Source: Stentor roeselii (taxonomy: Eukaryota; Ciliophora; Heterotrichea; Heterotrichida; Stentoridae). From it: 64,000 nucleotides of DNA. Positions 33,766-41,609 of the stretch are shown here, one piece after another. Every line of letters starts with the position of its first letter. The stretch's first letter is position 1. A program made the translations under genes and the position numbers. Location: the NCBI GenBank assembly GCA_006503475.1, contig RSEH01000084.1, positions 62,001-126,000 on the forward strand, in the 5' to 3' direction. Below the pieces are notes generated by a model that saw only the letters and a list, made by a program, of their open reading frames with translations, was not told the DNA's origin and did not search any database.

Positions 33766-35124
33766 TCACCCTTTACAATTATTTTCATTTTTCAAAAAGT
33801 TGATCAAGCTCGTGTTTTTTTCTGATCTTTTCCGAATTCTACTACTTGAAATAGAAGTTAAAATTCTCATTCCTCCTGGCGATCTGCAAACCTTTGTAGT
33901 GACTGGAACTGGAGTTTGCGCTCGAACAAGCATCTCAGGCTTTTTGATGTCATCAACTCTACTTTTTTTCTTCCGGTTCTTGAAATGCCTGATGAACTCT
34001 TCTTAAGTCTTACCTTCAACCATTTGATTAACTTGGTTTATTCTGTTTACTTCTTCAGCGCGTATTCGTGTTTCAATTGTGTAAAGTCGGGCTTCTACTG
34101 GAGTCATTTCTGAAATATCTTTGATGTCAATTGGCAGCCATTTCAGTTTTTCTTCGATTGCTCTGATCTCTGACTGGTAGTCAACCATGAGTTCATTCTT
34201 AGTATTCAGAAAACTTTTAATAAAAGAACCCCTCATTTCCTGTTTAAAACTTTCATTCTGGTTAGTAATCTGGCTAACCAACCCTTCAACAAGCTGAACA
34301 TGATTAAAAAACCCTCCTTTAATATTCCTCTCACTATTGTCAATTTTTTCTTTAAACTCTTTCAAATTTTCCAAAACATCAAAAAACCTTTTTTCCCTTT
34401 CATCATCCTTTCCATTCAGATCATCAAGTACTTCTTTCATATCCTTTTCAAACTGACTATAAAGATTCTTAATAGTAATTTCACAAAGTTCGACACTTTT
34501 CTTAATCGGAGAAATGATTTTAAGTATCATATCATCCGCATTTTTTATGAAATCCGAGACCGTCGTTTCAACACAAGCGATTTTTTCCTTATGATTCTCA
34601 AACCTCGAGTTAAACTCCTTCTGTGCAGATTCAATATTCCACGTCTGCAGTTTCATCATTTGCTCAACAACCAAGACAGTTTTAAAATTTTCCTTAATTT
34701 CAAATTCCAAAGGATCAATCATCTGATTTTTTACTTTTGCCAAAATATCGATTTCAAGGTTTTCCAGTCTTTTGTCGAGGTTGAGTGCTATTAGTTTTTT
34801 TTTTATACTTTCTGAGTCTTTCGTGTTTTCTTGTTTCGTAAGTTTTAGTTCGTCTTCAAGGTTTTCGATTTTTGTGTTTAGCTTTGTTGTCTGGACGTTG
34901 AGTTTTGTTAGAAGAGCTTTTTCAGAGTTTTTTATGAGGGTTGTTAAGGCTGTTGCACTAAACTCGGACTGCTCACCTGACCGGATTGAAGTTTTTACAT
35001 CTGATGATAAGGTGATTAGTTGACTTTCTAGTTGTGTAAATCCAGAAATCAGGAGTTTGAATAGTTTTTCATGACTTTCGCTGCCTTCTTTTAATACATC
35101 ATTTAACTCTTGAGTTCTTATCAT
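33766..35124 (-). CDS. Coiled-coil protein, two exons
   Basis: Exons 35124-34014 and 33998-33766, joined over a 15-nt intron, give ~447 aa. Starting at the ATG at 35124 gives MIRTQELNDVLKEGSESHEK. Exon 1 encodes long heptad-rich helices (LISGFTQLESQLITL; LKEFKEKIDNSERNI). Exon 2 adds 77 basic, Ser/Arg-rich residues with a CRSPGGMRI motif. The open frame after splicing to a TGA at 33766 supports the intron. No known domain was recognised. Its start codon lies only 4 bp from the ATG of the divergent WNK-like gene. Confidence 0.75.
33999..34013 (-). other. 15-nt intron of coiled-coil gene
   Basis: Minus-strand gtaagacttaagaag, phase 1; retention gives GGT AAG ACT TAA. A at position 10. The downstream exon stays open for 77 codons. 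Confidence 0.82.
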
Positions 35125-35128
35125 AATT

Positions 35129-36610
35129 ATGGACAACTGTGAAGGGATTTCTACTGTAAGATTTATTTAGAGTGATGAAACAGATGGAAACTTAGATGGA
35201 CTTGTCCATGACTTACATGATTCGAAACATGAGGTCATTGAGGTTAGCCCGGACGGGAGATTCCTCAAAGTGATTTCTCCTTAGTTCAATGATTTGATGC
35301 AGAGATCTGCCTTCAAAACAGTTCACCGTGCCTTAGACAGTGAATTAGGCTGCGAGGTGGCTTGGAATTCGGTGAATTTGAAAGATTTTTCTTCAGAAGA
35401 CCTAAGTTTTTTTTCTAACTCAGTCAAATTAAATCGCCAACTCTTCCACAAAAACATAGTCTCAGTGATTACCAGCTGGGTCAGCAAATGCAAGTCGGAG
35501 CTGGTCATCATAACTGAGATTGTCACCGGAGGGTCTCTCAAGGCTTATCTGCTGAGACTACCCAATCCAAAATTTCGGTTAATAAGAAACTGGTGTCGCG
35601 GGATATTGGCTGGACTCGCTTTTCTGCATTCACAATCACCTCCAGTTGTTCATTGTGATTTGTCTACTTTAAGTGTGTTCTTGATGTGCAGTGATGGCAC
35701 TGTCAAACTTAGCGAGTTTTACCTGAATAAACTGTTCGCCGGTCAGAGCCCTTTACTTGCTACTCCTGAGTATTTGGCTCCAGAGGTCTTTGAAGGACTT
35801 GCCAGTCCTAAGAGCGATATTTATAGCTTCGGCATGACTCTTCTTGAGATGTGTACTCAGGTTAGACCTTTTTCAGAATGTTTGAATTCGGCACAAGTTT
35901 TGGTTAGGGTGAAGAATAATTTGTTTCCTGAGAGTCTTCAAATGATTCAAGATGATGAAATCCGTGGGCTGATTGAATTATGCATCAGCCATCAAGACAT
36001 TCGACCAACAGCAGTTGAACTTCTAAATCACGAAGTTCTAAAACTCGAAGACTCAACCAGAAACAACCTTCCAGTCACTCTGCATCCAAAACATACCGAA
36101 AGTCCAGTCCGCAAAAGACATGTGAAAACTTTATCCCTAATATTAAGAGATTCTAAAAATTGCGCAAAATCCGTTTCCTTTGAATTCAATCCTGAATCAG
36201 ACACTCCAGAAAAAGTTGCAATTGAAATGATTGAAAGTTTTAATTTAGACAAGGCCGCAGTAATCAAAGTGGCGAAAGAAATAGAAAAAAAACTGGAAAA
36301 TGTTAAATCGCCTCGACTTGGGGTTCAGATTTTTAGGGATAAAAGGACTGATCATGAGCCTCATACCGCTGGACTTGTAATGAAGAAGATTCCTTTGTTG
36401 AATAGTTACAAAAGTGTTGATGATACTGATACTTCTGAGTTGAGGATAAAGGAAATGTTGGCTGTTATTTATGGCAATGATGTTTATCGATGTAAATCGA
36501 TTAGATCGTATATTGAAATGTTCCAGGTACAGGAAGGGTTACAACCTGATGGAAAAATTAGTGAAAAGCTTTATAAGCTTATGACACATAGGATTAGAAA
36601 GGAAAACTAA
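35129..36610 (+). CDS. WNK-like pseudokinase, three exons
   Basis: Exons 35129-35155, 35171-35269 and 35285-36610 give 483 aa. The kinase domain (~35-285) aligns well with WNK kinases: GRFLKFNDLMQRSAFKTVHRALD, EVAWNSV, GGSLKAYLLRL, RNWCRGILAGLAFLHSQ, TPEYLAPEVFEG, DIYSFGMTLLEM and PFSEC. WNKs keep their ATP lysine in the FKTV strand rather than in beta-3; that Lys (Lys53) is present and beta-3 reads VAWN, as in the family. But the catalytic-loop Asn is Ser172 (HCDLSTLS) and DFG/DLG is SEF (185-187), so metal binding should fail. The C-terminal ~190 residues are less conserved. The family regulates chloride and volume signalling; here a scaffold role is more likely. Confidence 0.85.
35156..35170 (+). 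other. 15-nt intron 1 of WNK-like gene
   Basis: gtaagatttatttag, phase 0, terminal in-frame TAG if retained; A at position 10. Exon 1 is only 27 nt (MDNCEGIST). Confidence 0.8.
35270..35284 (+). other. 15-nt intron 2 of WNK-like gene
   Basis: gtgatttctccttag, phase 0, with in-frame TAG if retained. It is the only intron here without A at position 10. Splicing restores the WNK beta-1 motif GRFLKFNDL, which supports it. Confidence 0.78.
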
Positions 36611-36962
36611 CACTTTATGTGTATTAATTAGATTTTTATTGGTTTGTATTAATATTGATGGTTTTAGTTAATAAAGAAAAATTGTATCGAAGTTTAATAA
36701 TAATATTCAACGAATTTTAATGGATCATAATAAAACTCATTAATTTCATTTATTTTTCAAGTGATTCTAAGAAATAAACTATTAATTAGCACTTTGTAGT
36801 TTCAAAGTGATTAAAATTAAAAAATCATTATAAATGGTTCAGTATTATTCTTAATTAAAAACTAAAACATTCTCTAAACCTGATTCAAATCTCTCAACCC
36901 ATCTTCAAACAAAACCAATCAGCCTTCTAATCCTAAATAAACTAATTACTAATTAATCCATC
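36611..36962. other. Convergent intergenic region, nothing seen
   Basis: About 350 bp of AT-rich DNA between two converging genes. The left half is T/A-rich and the right end is G-poor and C-containing. No gene seen. Confidence 0.5.
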
Positions 36963-39900
36963 CTACAACCCACAAGAAGCAATAGCTTCATCAAGTAAAT
37001 TATCCTTGATCCCCAACTTTTCAGCTTTAGCAACAAGTCCAGCAAGTTTCTTTTTATCCTTAGCATTCATTTCATCCTTGATTTCAGTAAGTACATTTTC
37101 AAAAAGTTCAACCTTTTTCTTCATTTTTTCAAAAGAATCAAGTTTATAATGTGCGATTTCTTCATTTTCAAAGAATTTCTTCAACTGTGCAAGAGTAGGT
37201 TGTCCTTTCATAAGATCCTGCAACTGATTGTTATATTCTTGAATGACACTAAGGACTTTATTGAGTTCATTGACAGCATCAGCGAAACTCTCATCATCCA
37301 AATTTCCTCTTTCTTTGATAAGCTTTTTAATATTACGATAAGAGTTCTTTTTATAAATACTTTGATAGGCTTCTCTAAGCCAGTCTCTTTTTCTCAGCAG
37401 GTTAAGAAGAAGGTCTCTTTCATCCATGATGACTGGAAGACCTTCATACTCGACAAGGCTTTTCATTATTTTTCCGTCGAACAGGTATTGTTGCTCTTCG
37501 ATTAAACTTGAGTCAGTCTCGTAGATCTTCTTCAGTTCTTTCACCATTATTCCTGTATCTAATAGTTCTTTCGCTTCTACTTTCCATTCAGATATCCTTG
37601 AGTCGATGTTTTGGACTTCACGAATCTCGTCACATAGAAATTTTCCGGTACATTCTTGGACTAGATTTGAAAACTCGGAATAAGGGATTATTTGTCTTTT
37701 TACCCTTTCTGAACGGATTCCGATTCTTTCGTAGCAGAGAAAACAGCAAAATTCGTCGATTTTTTCTATTTCTTCGGAGTCGATTGAAATGCAGGTTGGG
37801 TGGTACCACTCTCCGCAGTAGTCGCAATTAATCATAATAGTATCATTCCAACTAGCTTCTTTTTTACAAATACAAAAAGACTGTCTCGATATTTCAAAGT
37901 TCTTCGGTCTTCTCGGAGGTCTTTTAACATTTTTCCCATCCTCATTAAGTTGTTTGTAACTAATCGGTCTTTTTTTCTTATCATCAGGTTGCCTGACAGG
38001 TTTCGAAAGCGTAGGAATAGAAATAATAAGACTAAGTCCTTGAATAGGATGATAAAGTGGAAAAGCATGAGGTTCCATAGGTGCAGTAGTTTCACAAGCA
38101 GCTTCAACAGCTTCCAGCATATCCCTAACCTGACTATCCGGAAGTTCCTTATTCTCAAGTTTATACTCTTCAAACAAGTGTCTTCTCTTAAAAATTCTTG
38201 GAGTGACCTGACTTCTAATAGCTGAATTCGGCAAAGACCCAAGAACCCTTCTAACCTTTTTTCTAATCCCCTTGAATTTTTCAAGTAAATTCGATAATTC
38301 ATCCTGTTCCTGACATTCAAAACAAACATACTCTCCTTCCTTCGCAAGAGCCCTTCCTTCACTGATCTCTCCTCCATGTTCTAAAAAGTACTTAACACGT
38401 TCTTTCCAAGAGTACATGCTAATAATACTTCTCTTTATCAAAGTCCTCTGTTCAGAGGTTATTGCCAAATCCCTGCTGGCCCTGTAAAGATCTTCCAAGT
38501 TCTCAAGACTTCCATCATCGCAGACCTTTTCCAAGTCACCCGACCATCGTTCATACCCTTCAAGGTACTTCATCAATCCTTGATACTCAGCAGAAGACTT
38601 TATTGTTTGACTTGGCAAGTCACTTTTCAATTTCTTCAAACCTGAAATATCTTGACTCGCCAAATATGATGAAACTTTCGACTTCCACTCGAGCACTGCA
38701 AGGTTTTCACTGAGCTTGTCATGAGTCGAAGCGTCGACTGGAAAATTTAAAGACTTTGACAGCAAAGCTGAAACTTTAGAGAAATCATTTGAATCGGTTA
38801 TTTGAATCGCTTCTTTTAACCAGGATGACTGAAGGTCAAACATTTCTTGAAGACGTTGAAGCTCGCATGAAGACTTTTGTGAGGTTGGGACTTCGTCGAT
38901 GAGCTTTTTGAGAAGGGGAAGGTCTTCTGTGTTAGAAGGTTTTGGGAATTTTTTTATGAAGGTGCTCGCTGCTGAGGACCAGGTTTCAGCGAATTTCAAC
39001 TGATGCTTGATTTCTTCGTAGTCAGAAGAGAAGGTGACTGAAGGTCTTTTTGAAGTCCTTGAGTCGTTTGATGGCTTTTTTATGGTCTTTTTATGGTCTT
39101 TTGATTCGAAGAGTTTGTTTAATTTTGACTTCAGCTGGGAGATGTAGTTTTCCTCGTCTATTAAAAATGTTTCGCCGTCTTTTAGTAGGTCGTGAATGGT
39201 TTCTGGGTTGTTCTCGCTGGGGAGAAGGGCTTTTTTTACCTTTTCACGCCAGTTTTTAGAGATGTTTAGGAGACTCTGCATTTCTTTAAGCATCGGGTTG
39301 CTAATATTTTTATTTTTTCCTTCATTCGCAAGCTGAGCAAGTACCTTTTGATTAATCTTTTTGCTTTCCAAAACCTTTTTAGCTCTAGCTGTCCAATTGA
39401 ATGCATTTTTCATGCCTTCCAAAGAATCAACTTCAAGCGGAAGATTTTGTCCTTCTTCCAACAACTGGCTAATAAATTCACTACAATACTTATCCTCCTC
39501 AGTCATTTTGACCCTTTCCTGCCATTCAAAGACTTTCTGCGCAGCATCTTCCAAAATCTGAATATCATGATGACTGAACTGCAAGTTTTTCGCTTCTTGA
39601 ACAAGCCCCTGCACTTCACTTAAAGGCGTTTTTACATCCTTTTTACATCTCCAGGCCTTAATCAGCGCATGCACATTTTCCGTCCACTTCTTGACACTTC
39701 TATGTTTTTCCTTCACCACAGCAAGTTCCGGTAAATTCAAAGGTAAAGCAGTTCCTTCAGTCACTAAATTCTGAAGTTGCCTCATCGTCGGATGCGTGTT
39801 TTTCTGAAATCGAACCATCCAGTCTTCAGCCTTGAAGAGAATTTCTTGATACTCTTGCATGGTACTTGTTTTTATTTTAAACCCTTCGAATTTCACAACG

Positions 39901-40655
39901 ATTTCTCTCAGTTCTTCCACGCTTAGACTTTTGTCCACTTTCTTTTTTCGAAGGGTCTTGGAAAAGTTTTCAGCTTCTGAGAGCTCGGCTGTGATTTCTT
40001 TCGGGACTTTTACTTTCATGTTTGAAGCGATTTGAAGCAATGTGTGGAACTCTTGCTCGGTGATTCCGCTGTCGACTGAACTTTTCATTTTTTCGAGGAA
40101 TTCGTCTTTGTTGTCGATTTTTACTCTGTGTAACTCGTTCCATACTTGTGTTACTTCTTTTTCGATCTCATCGTCGGGAAGTGTCTCGAGAAGGTCTGGG
40201 TTTAGAGCGAGGACTATTGGGTGCTTTACGGCGTACATCGCTTTGTGAATGTCTCCGTATTCTTCGAGCAGGTTCATTGCTCGCTCTTCGATTCCACAGG
40301 CACCTTTGATGATGTCGCCTTCTGCGGGGTATTCACTAAAAATGAGTTTACAGAACTTCAGAAATTTTTCAAGACTCTCAGGATCAGAATAGTTATAAGC
40401 CTTTTTATACAACCTCTGAGATGACCCAGAATCAGCTTCAGGTATACTAGTCTGAAAGTTATCCCCAATCTGTGGCGATGTGAACGGGTAGTTATTTTTT
40501 TTCCTCTTGTAGCTGACAACTCCAGGCATCTGGATACGTCGATCTTTATTCTTTTCACGCAAGTGACGCTGGTAGCAACGATTGCACATTCCCAGACAGT
40601 AATGTGAGCGGTCTTCTCCGCAGCGCTGGCATTTGAAGTGGATGATATCTTTCAT
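36963..40655 (-). CDS. PHD-finger protein with PLU-1-like region (KDM5-related, no JmjC)
   Basis: 1230 aa from the ATG at 40655. An in-frame ATG at 40706 would overlap the divergent eIF2B-alpha gene, so I prefer the shorter form. An N-terminal zinc motif (CQRCGEDRSHYCLGMCNRCYQRH) opens the protein. Residues ~220-800 contain repeated W..R/K helices (VKKWTENVHALIKAW; VFEWQERVKM; SWLKEAIQI) that resemble the PLU-1 region of KDM5/JARID1 demethylases. A PHD finger at ~925-985 has the C4HC3 pattern (FCICKKEASWNDTIMINCDYCGEWYHPTC..CCFLC), which usually reads histone H3 tails. JmjN, JmjC and ARID domains are absent, so demethylase activity is not expected. It is probably a nuclear chromatin adaptor. 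Confidence 0.78.
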   Translation of the reverse strand: MKDIIHFKCQRCGEDRSHYCLGMCNRCYQRHLREKNKDRRIQMPGVVSYKRKKNNYPFTSPQIGDNFQTSIPEADSGSSQRLYKKAYNYSDPESLEKFLKFCKLIFSEYPAEGDIIKGACGIEERAMNLLEEYGDIHKAMYAVKHPIVLALNPDLLETLPDDEIEKEVTQVWNELHRVKIDNKDEFLEKMKSSVDSGITEQEFHTLLQIASNMKVKVPKEITAELSEAENFSKTLRKKKVDKSLSVEELREIVVKFEGFKIKTSTMQEYQEILFKAEDWMVRFQKNTHPTMRQLQNLVTEGTALPLNLPELAVVKEKHRSVKKWTENVHALIKAWRCKKDVKTPLSEVQGLVQEAKNLQFSHHDIQILEDAAQKVFEWQERVKMTEEDKYCSEFISQLLEEGQNLPLEVDSLEGMKNAFNWTARAKKVLESKKINQKVLAQLANEGKNKNISNPMLKEMQSLLNISKNWREKVKKALLPSENNPETIHDLLKDGETFLIDEENYISQLKSKLNKLFESKDHKKTIKKPSNDSRTSKRPSVTFSSDYEEIKHQLKFAETWSSAASTFIKKFPKPSNTEDLPLLKKLIDEVPTSQKSSCELQRLQEMFDLQSSWLKEAIQITDSNDFSKVSALLSKSLNFPVDASTHDKLSENLAVLEWKSKVSSYLASQDISGLKKLKSDLPSQTIKSSAEYQGLMKYLEGYERWSGDLEKVCDDGSLENLEDLYRASRDLAITSEQRTLIKRSIISMYSWKERVKYFLEHGGEISEGRALAKEGEYVCFECQEQDELSNLLEKFKGIRKKVRRVLGSLPNSAIRSQVTPRIFKRRHLFEEYKLENKELPDSQVRDMLEAVEAACETTAPMEPHAFPLYHPIQGLSLIISIPTLSKPVRQPDDKKKRPISYKQLNEDGKNVKRPPRRPKNFEISRQSFCICKKEASWNDTIMINCDYCGEWYHPTCISIDSEEIEKIDEFCCFLCYERIGIRSERVKRQIIPYSEFSNLVQECTGKFLCDEIREVQNIDSRISEWKVEAKELLDTGIMVKELKKIYETDSSLIEEQQYLFDGKIMKSLVEYEGLPVIMDERDLLLNLLRKRDWLREAYQSIYKKNSYRNIKKLIKERGNLDDESFADAVNELNKVLSVIQEYNNQLQDLMKGQPTLAQLKKFFENEEIAHYKLDSFEKMKKKVELFENVLTEIKDEMNAKDKKKLAGLVAKAEKLGIKDNLLDEAIASCGL

Positions 40656-40661
40656 TAATAA

Positions 40662-41606
40662 ATGGAAGGAGTTGTTCAAAGTTTCATGCAACTGGTTCTC
40701 GAACAAAAGATTTCACCGGCTTATGCCTCTATTAAAAGTTTGACTGAAGTGATTAGAAAGAGCAGTGAAAGCACTGGCCAAGGACTTATTAAAGAATTAG
40801 AGTGCGCTAGAGAGCTTTTAATTCAAGAAGCTAGCAAAAATAAACTAGCAGCTGGAAGGACTCCACTTTCAATCATGTCAGGATGCGACATGTTCATGCA
40901 CCATATACACAAAACACTTAGCGAAGGGGACAGGGCACAATTTGACAACCTTAAAGTTAGCCTTGTTAATCTCGGAGTCACTCTTTCTGAGATGCGACCT
41001 TCTTGTTTATCGCGAATCGCCCAAGTGGCGATTCGTTGCTTTAAAGACGGTCAAACTATTTTGATTCATGGATATTCTGATGTCGTTGTCAATGTTCTGA
41101 TTAAAGCGGCAGAAAAGTTCAACTTTTCGATTATCATCACTGAATGTCGACCTTTTTGTGAAGGGTACATCGCGAGTAAAAAGTTGAAAAAAGCTGGAAT
41201 TTCTTATAAAATTATTGTGGATAATGCGGTGGCTAATGTCATGGATAGTGTTGATATGGTCATGGTCGGAGCTGAAGCTGTTGTGGAAAATGGAGGAGTC
41301 ATTAATCGAGTAGGGACTTATGGCCTAGCTTTGATTGCTCGAGCGTTTTTGAAGCCGGTTTATGTTTGCACTGATAGTTTGAAGTTTGTTAGGATGTTTC
41401 CTTTGAGTCAAAGAGATTTGCCTGGATTTACCTTGGCTCATATTGAACCCTGGGGATTGAATAAAGACTCTGCTGAGTCGGGGGAGGTACTTGAAGGAGC
41501 CATCTGTGACCTGACGCCTCCCGACTTAATCACATTATTATTCACAGACCTTGGGATCTTAACACCTTCAGGTATTTCAGACGAGTTGATCCAACTTTTT
41601 AGATAA
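40662..41606 (+). CDS. EIF2B1: Translation initiation factor eIF2B subunit alpha
   Basis: 314 aa, close to the usual ~305. eIF2B exchanges GDP for GTP on eIF2, and alpha is a regulatory subunit that bridges the complex and senses phosphorylated eIF2. The Rossmann-like half has the family blocks GQTILIHGYSDVVVNVL, TECRPFCEGYIASKKL, VGAEAVVENGGVINRVGTYGLALIARAF, YVCTDSLKFVRMFPLSQRDLP and DLTPPDLITLLFTDLGILTPSGISDEL. The N-terminal helical region (GRTPLSIMSGCDMFMHH) also matches. The ATG lies 6 bp from the start of the divergent PHD gene, and the stop is 3 bp before the ABC transporter ATG. Confidence 0.94.
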   Translation: MEGVVQSFMQLVLEQKISPAYASIKSLTEVIRKSSESTGQGLIKELECARELLIQEASKNKLAAGRTPLSIMSGCDMFMHHIHKTLSEGDRAQFDNLKVSLVNLGVTLSEMRPSCLSRIAQVAIRCFKDGQTILIHGYSDVVVNVLIKAAEKFNFSIIITECRPFCEGYIASKKLKKAGISYKIIVDNAVANVMDSVDMVMVGAEAVVENGGVINRVGTYGLALIARAFLKPVYVCTDSLKFVRMFPLSQRDLPGFTLAHIEPWGLNKDSAESGEVLEGAICDLTPPDLITLLFTDLGILTPSGISDELIQLFR

Positions 41607-41609
41607 TTA

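Noticed and set aside
34300-34794. 164-codon plus-strand frame opposite the coiled-coil gene
   Set aside because: Phe/Ile/Lys-rich complement of a real coiled-coil reading frame.
37832-38377. 181-codon minus-strand frame inside the PHD gene
   Set aside because: Out of frame with the PHD/PLU-1-like protein, with a biased Arg/Leu composition and no domain; a shadow frame.
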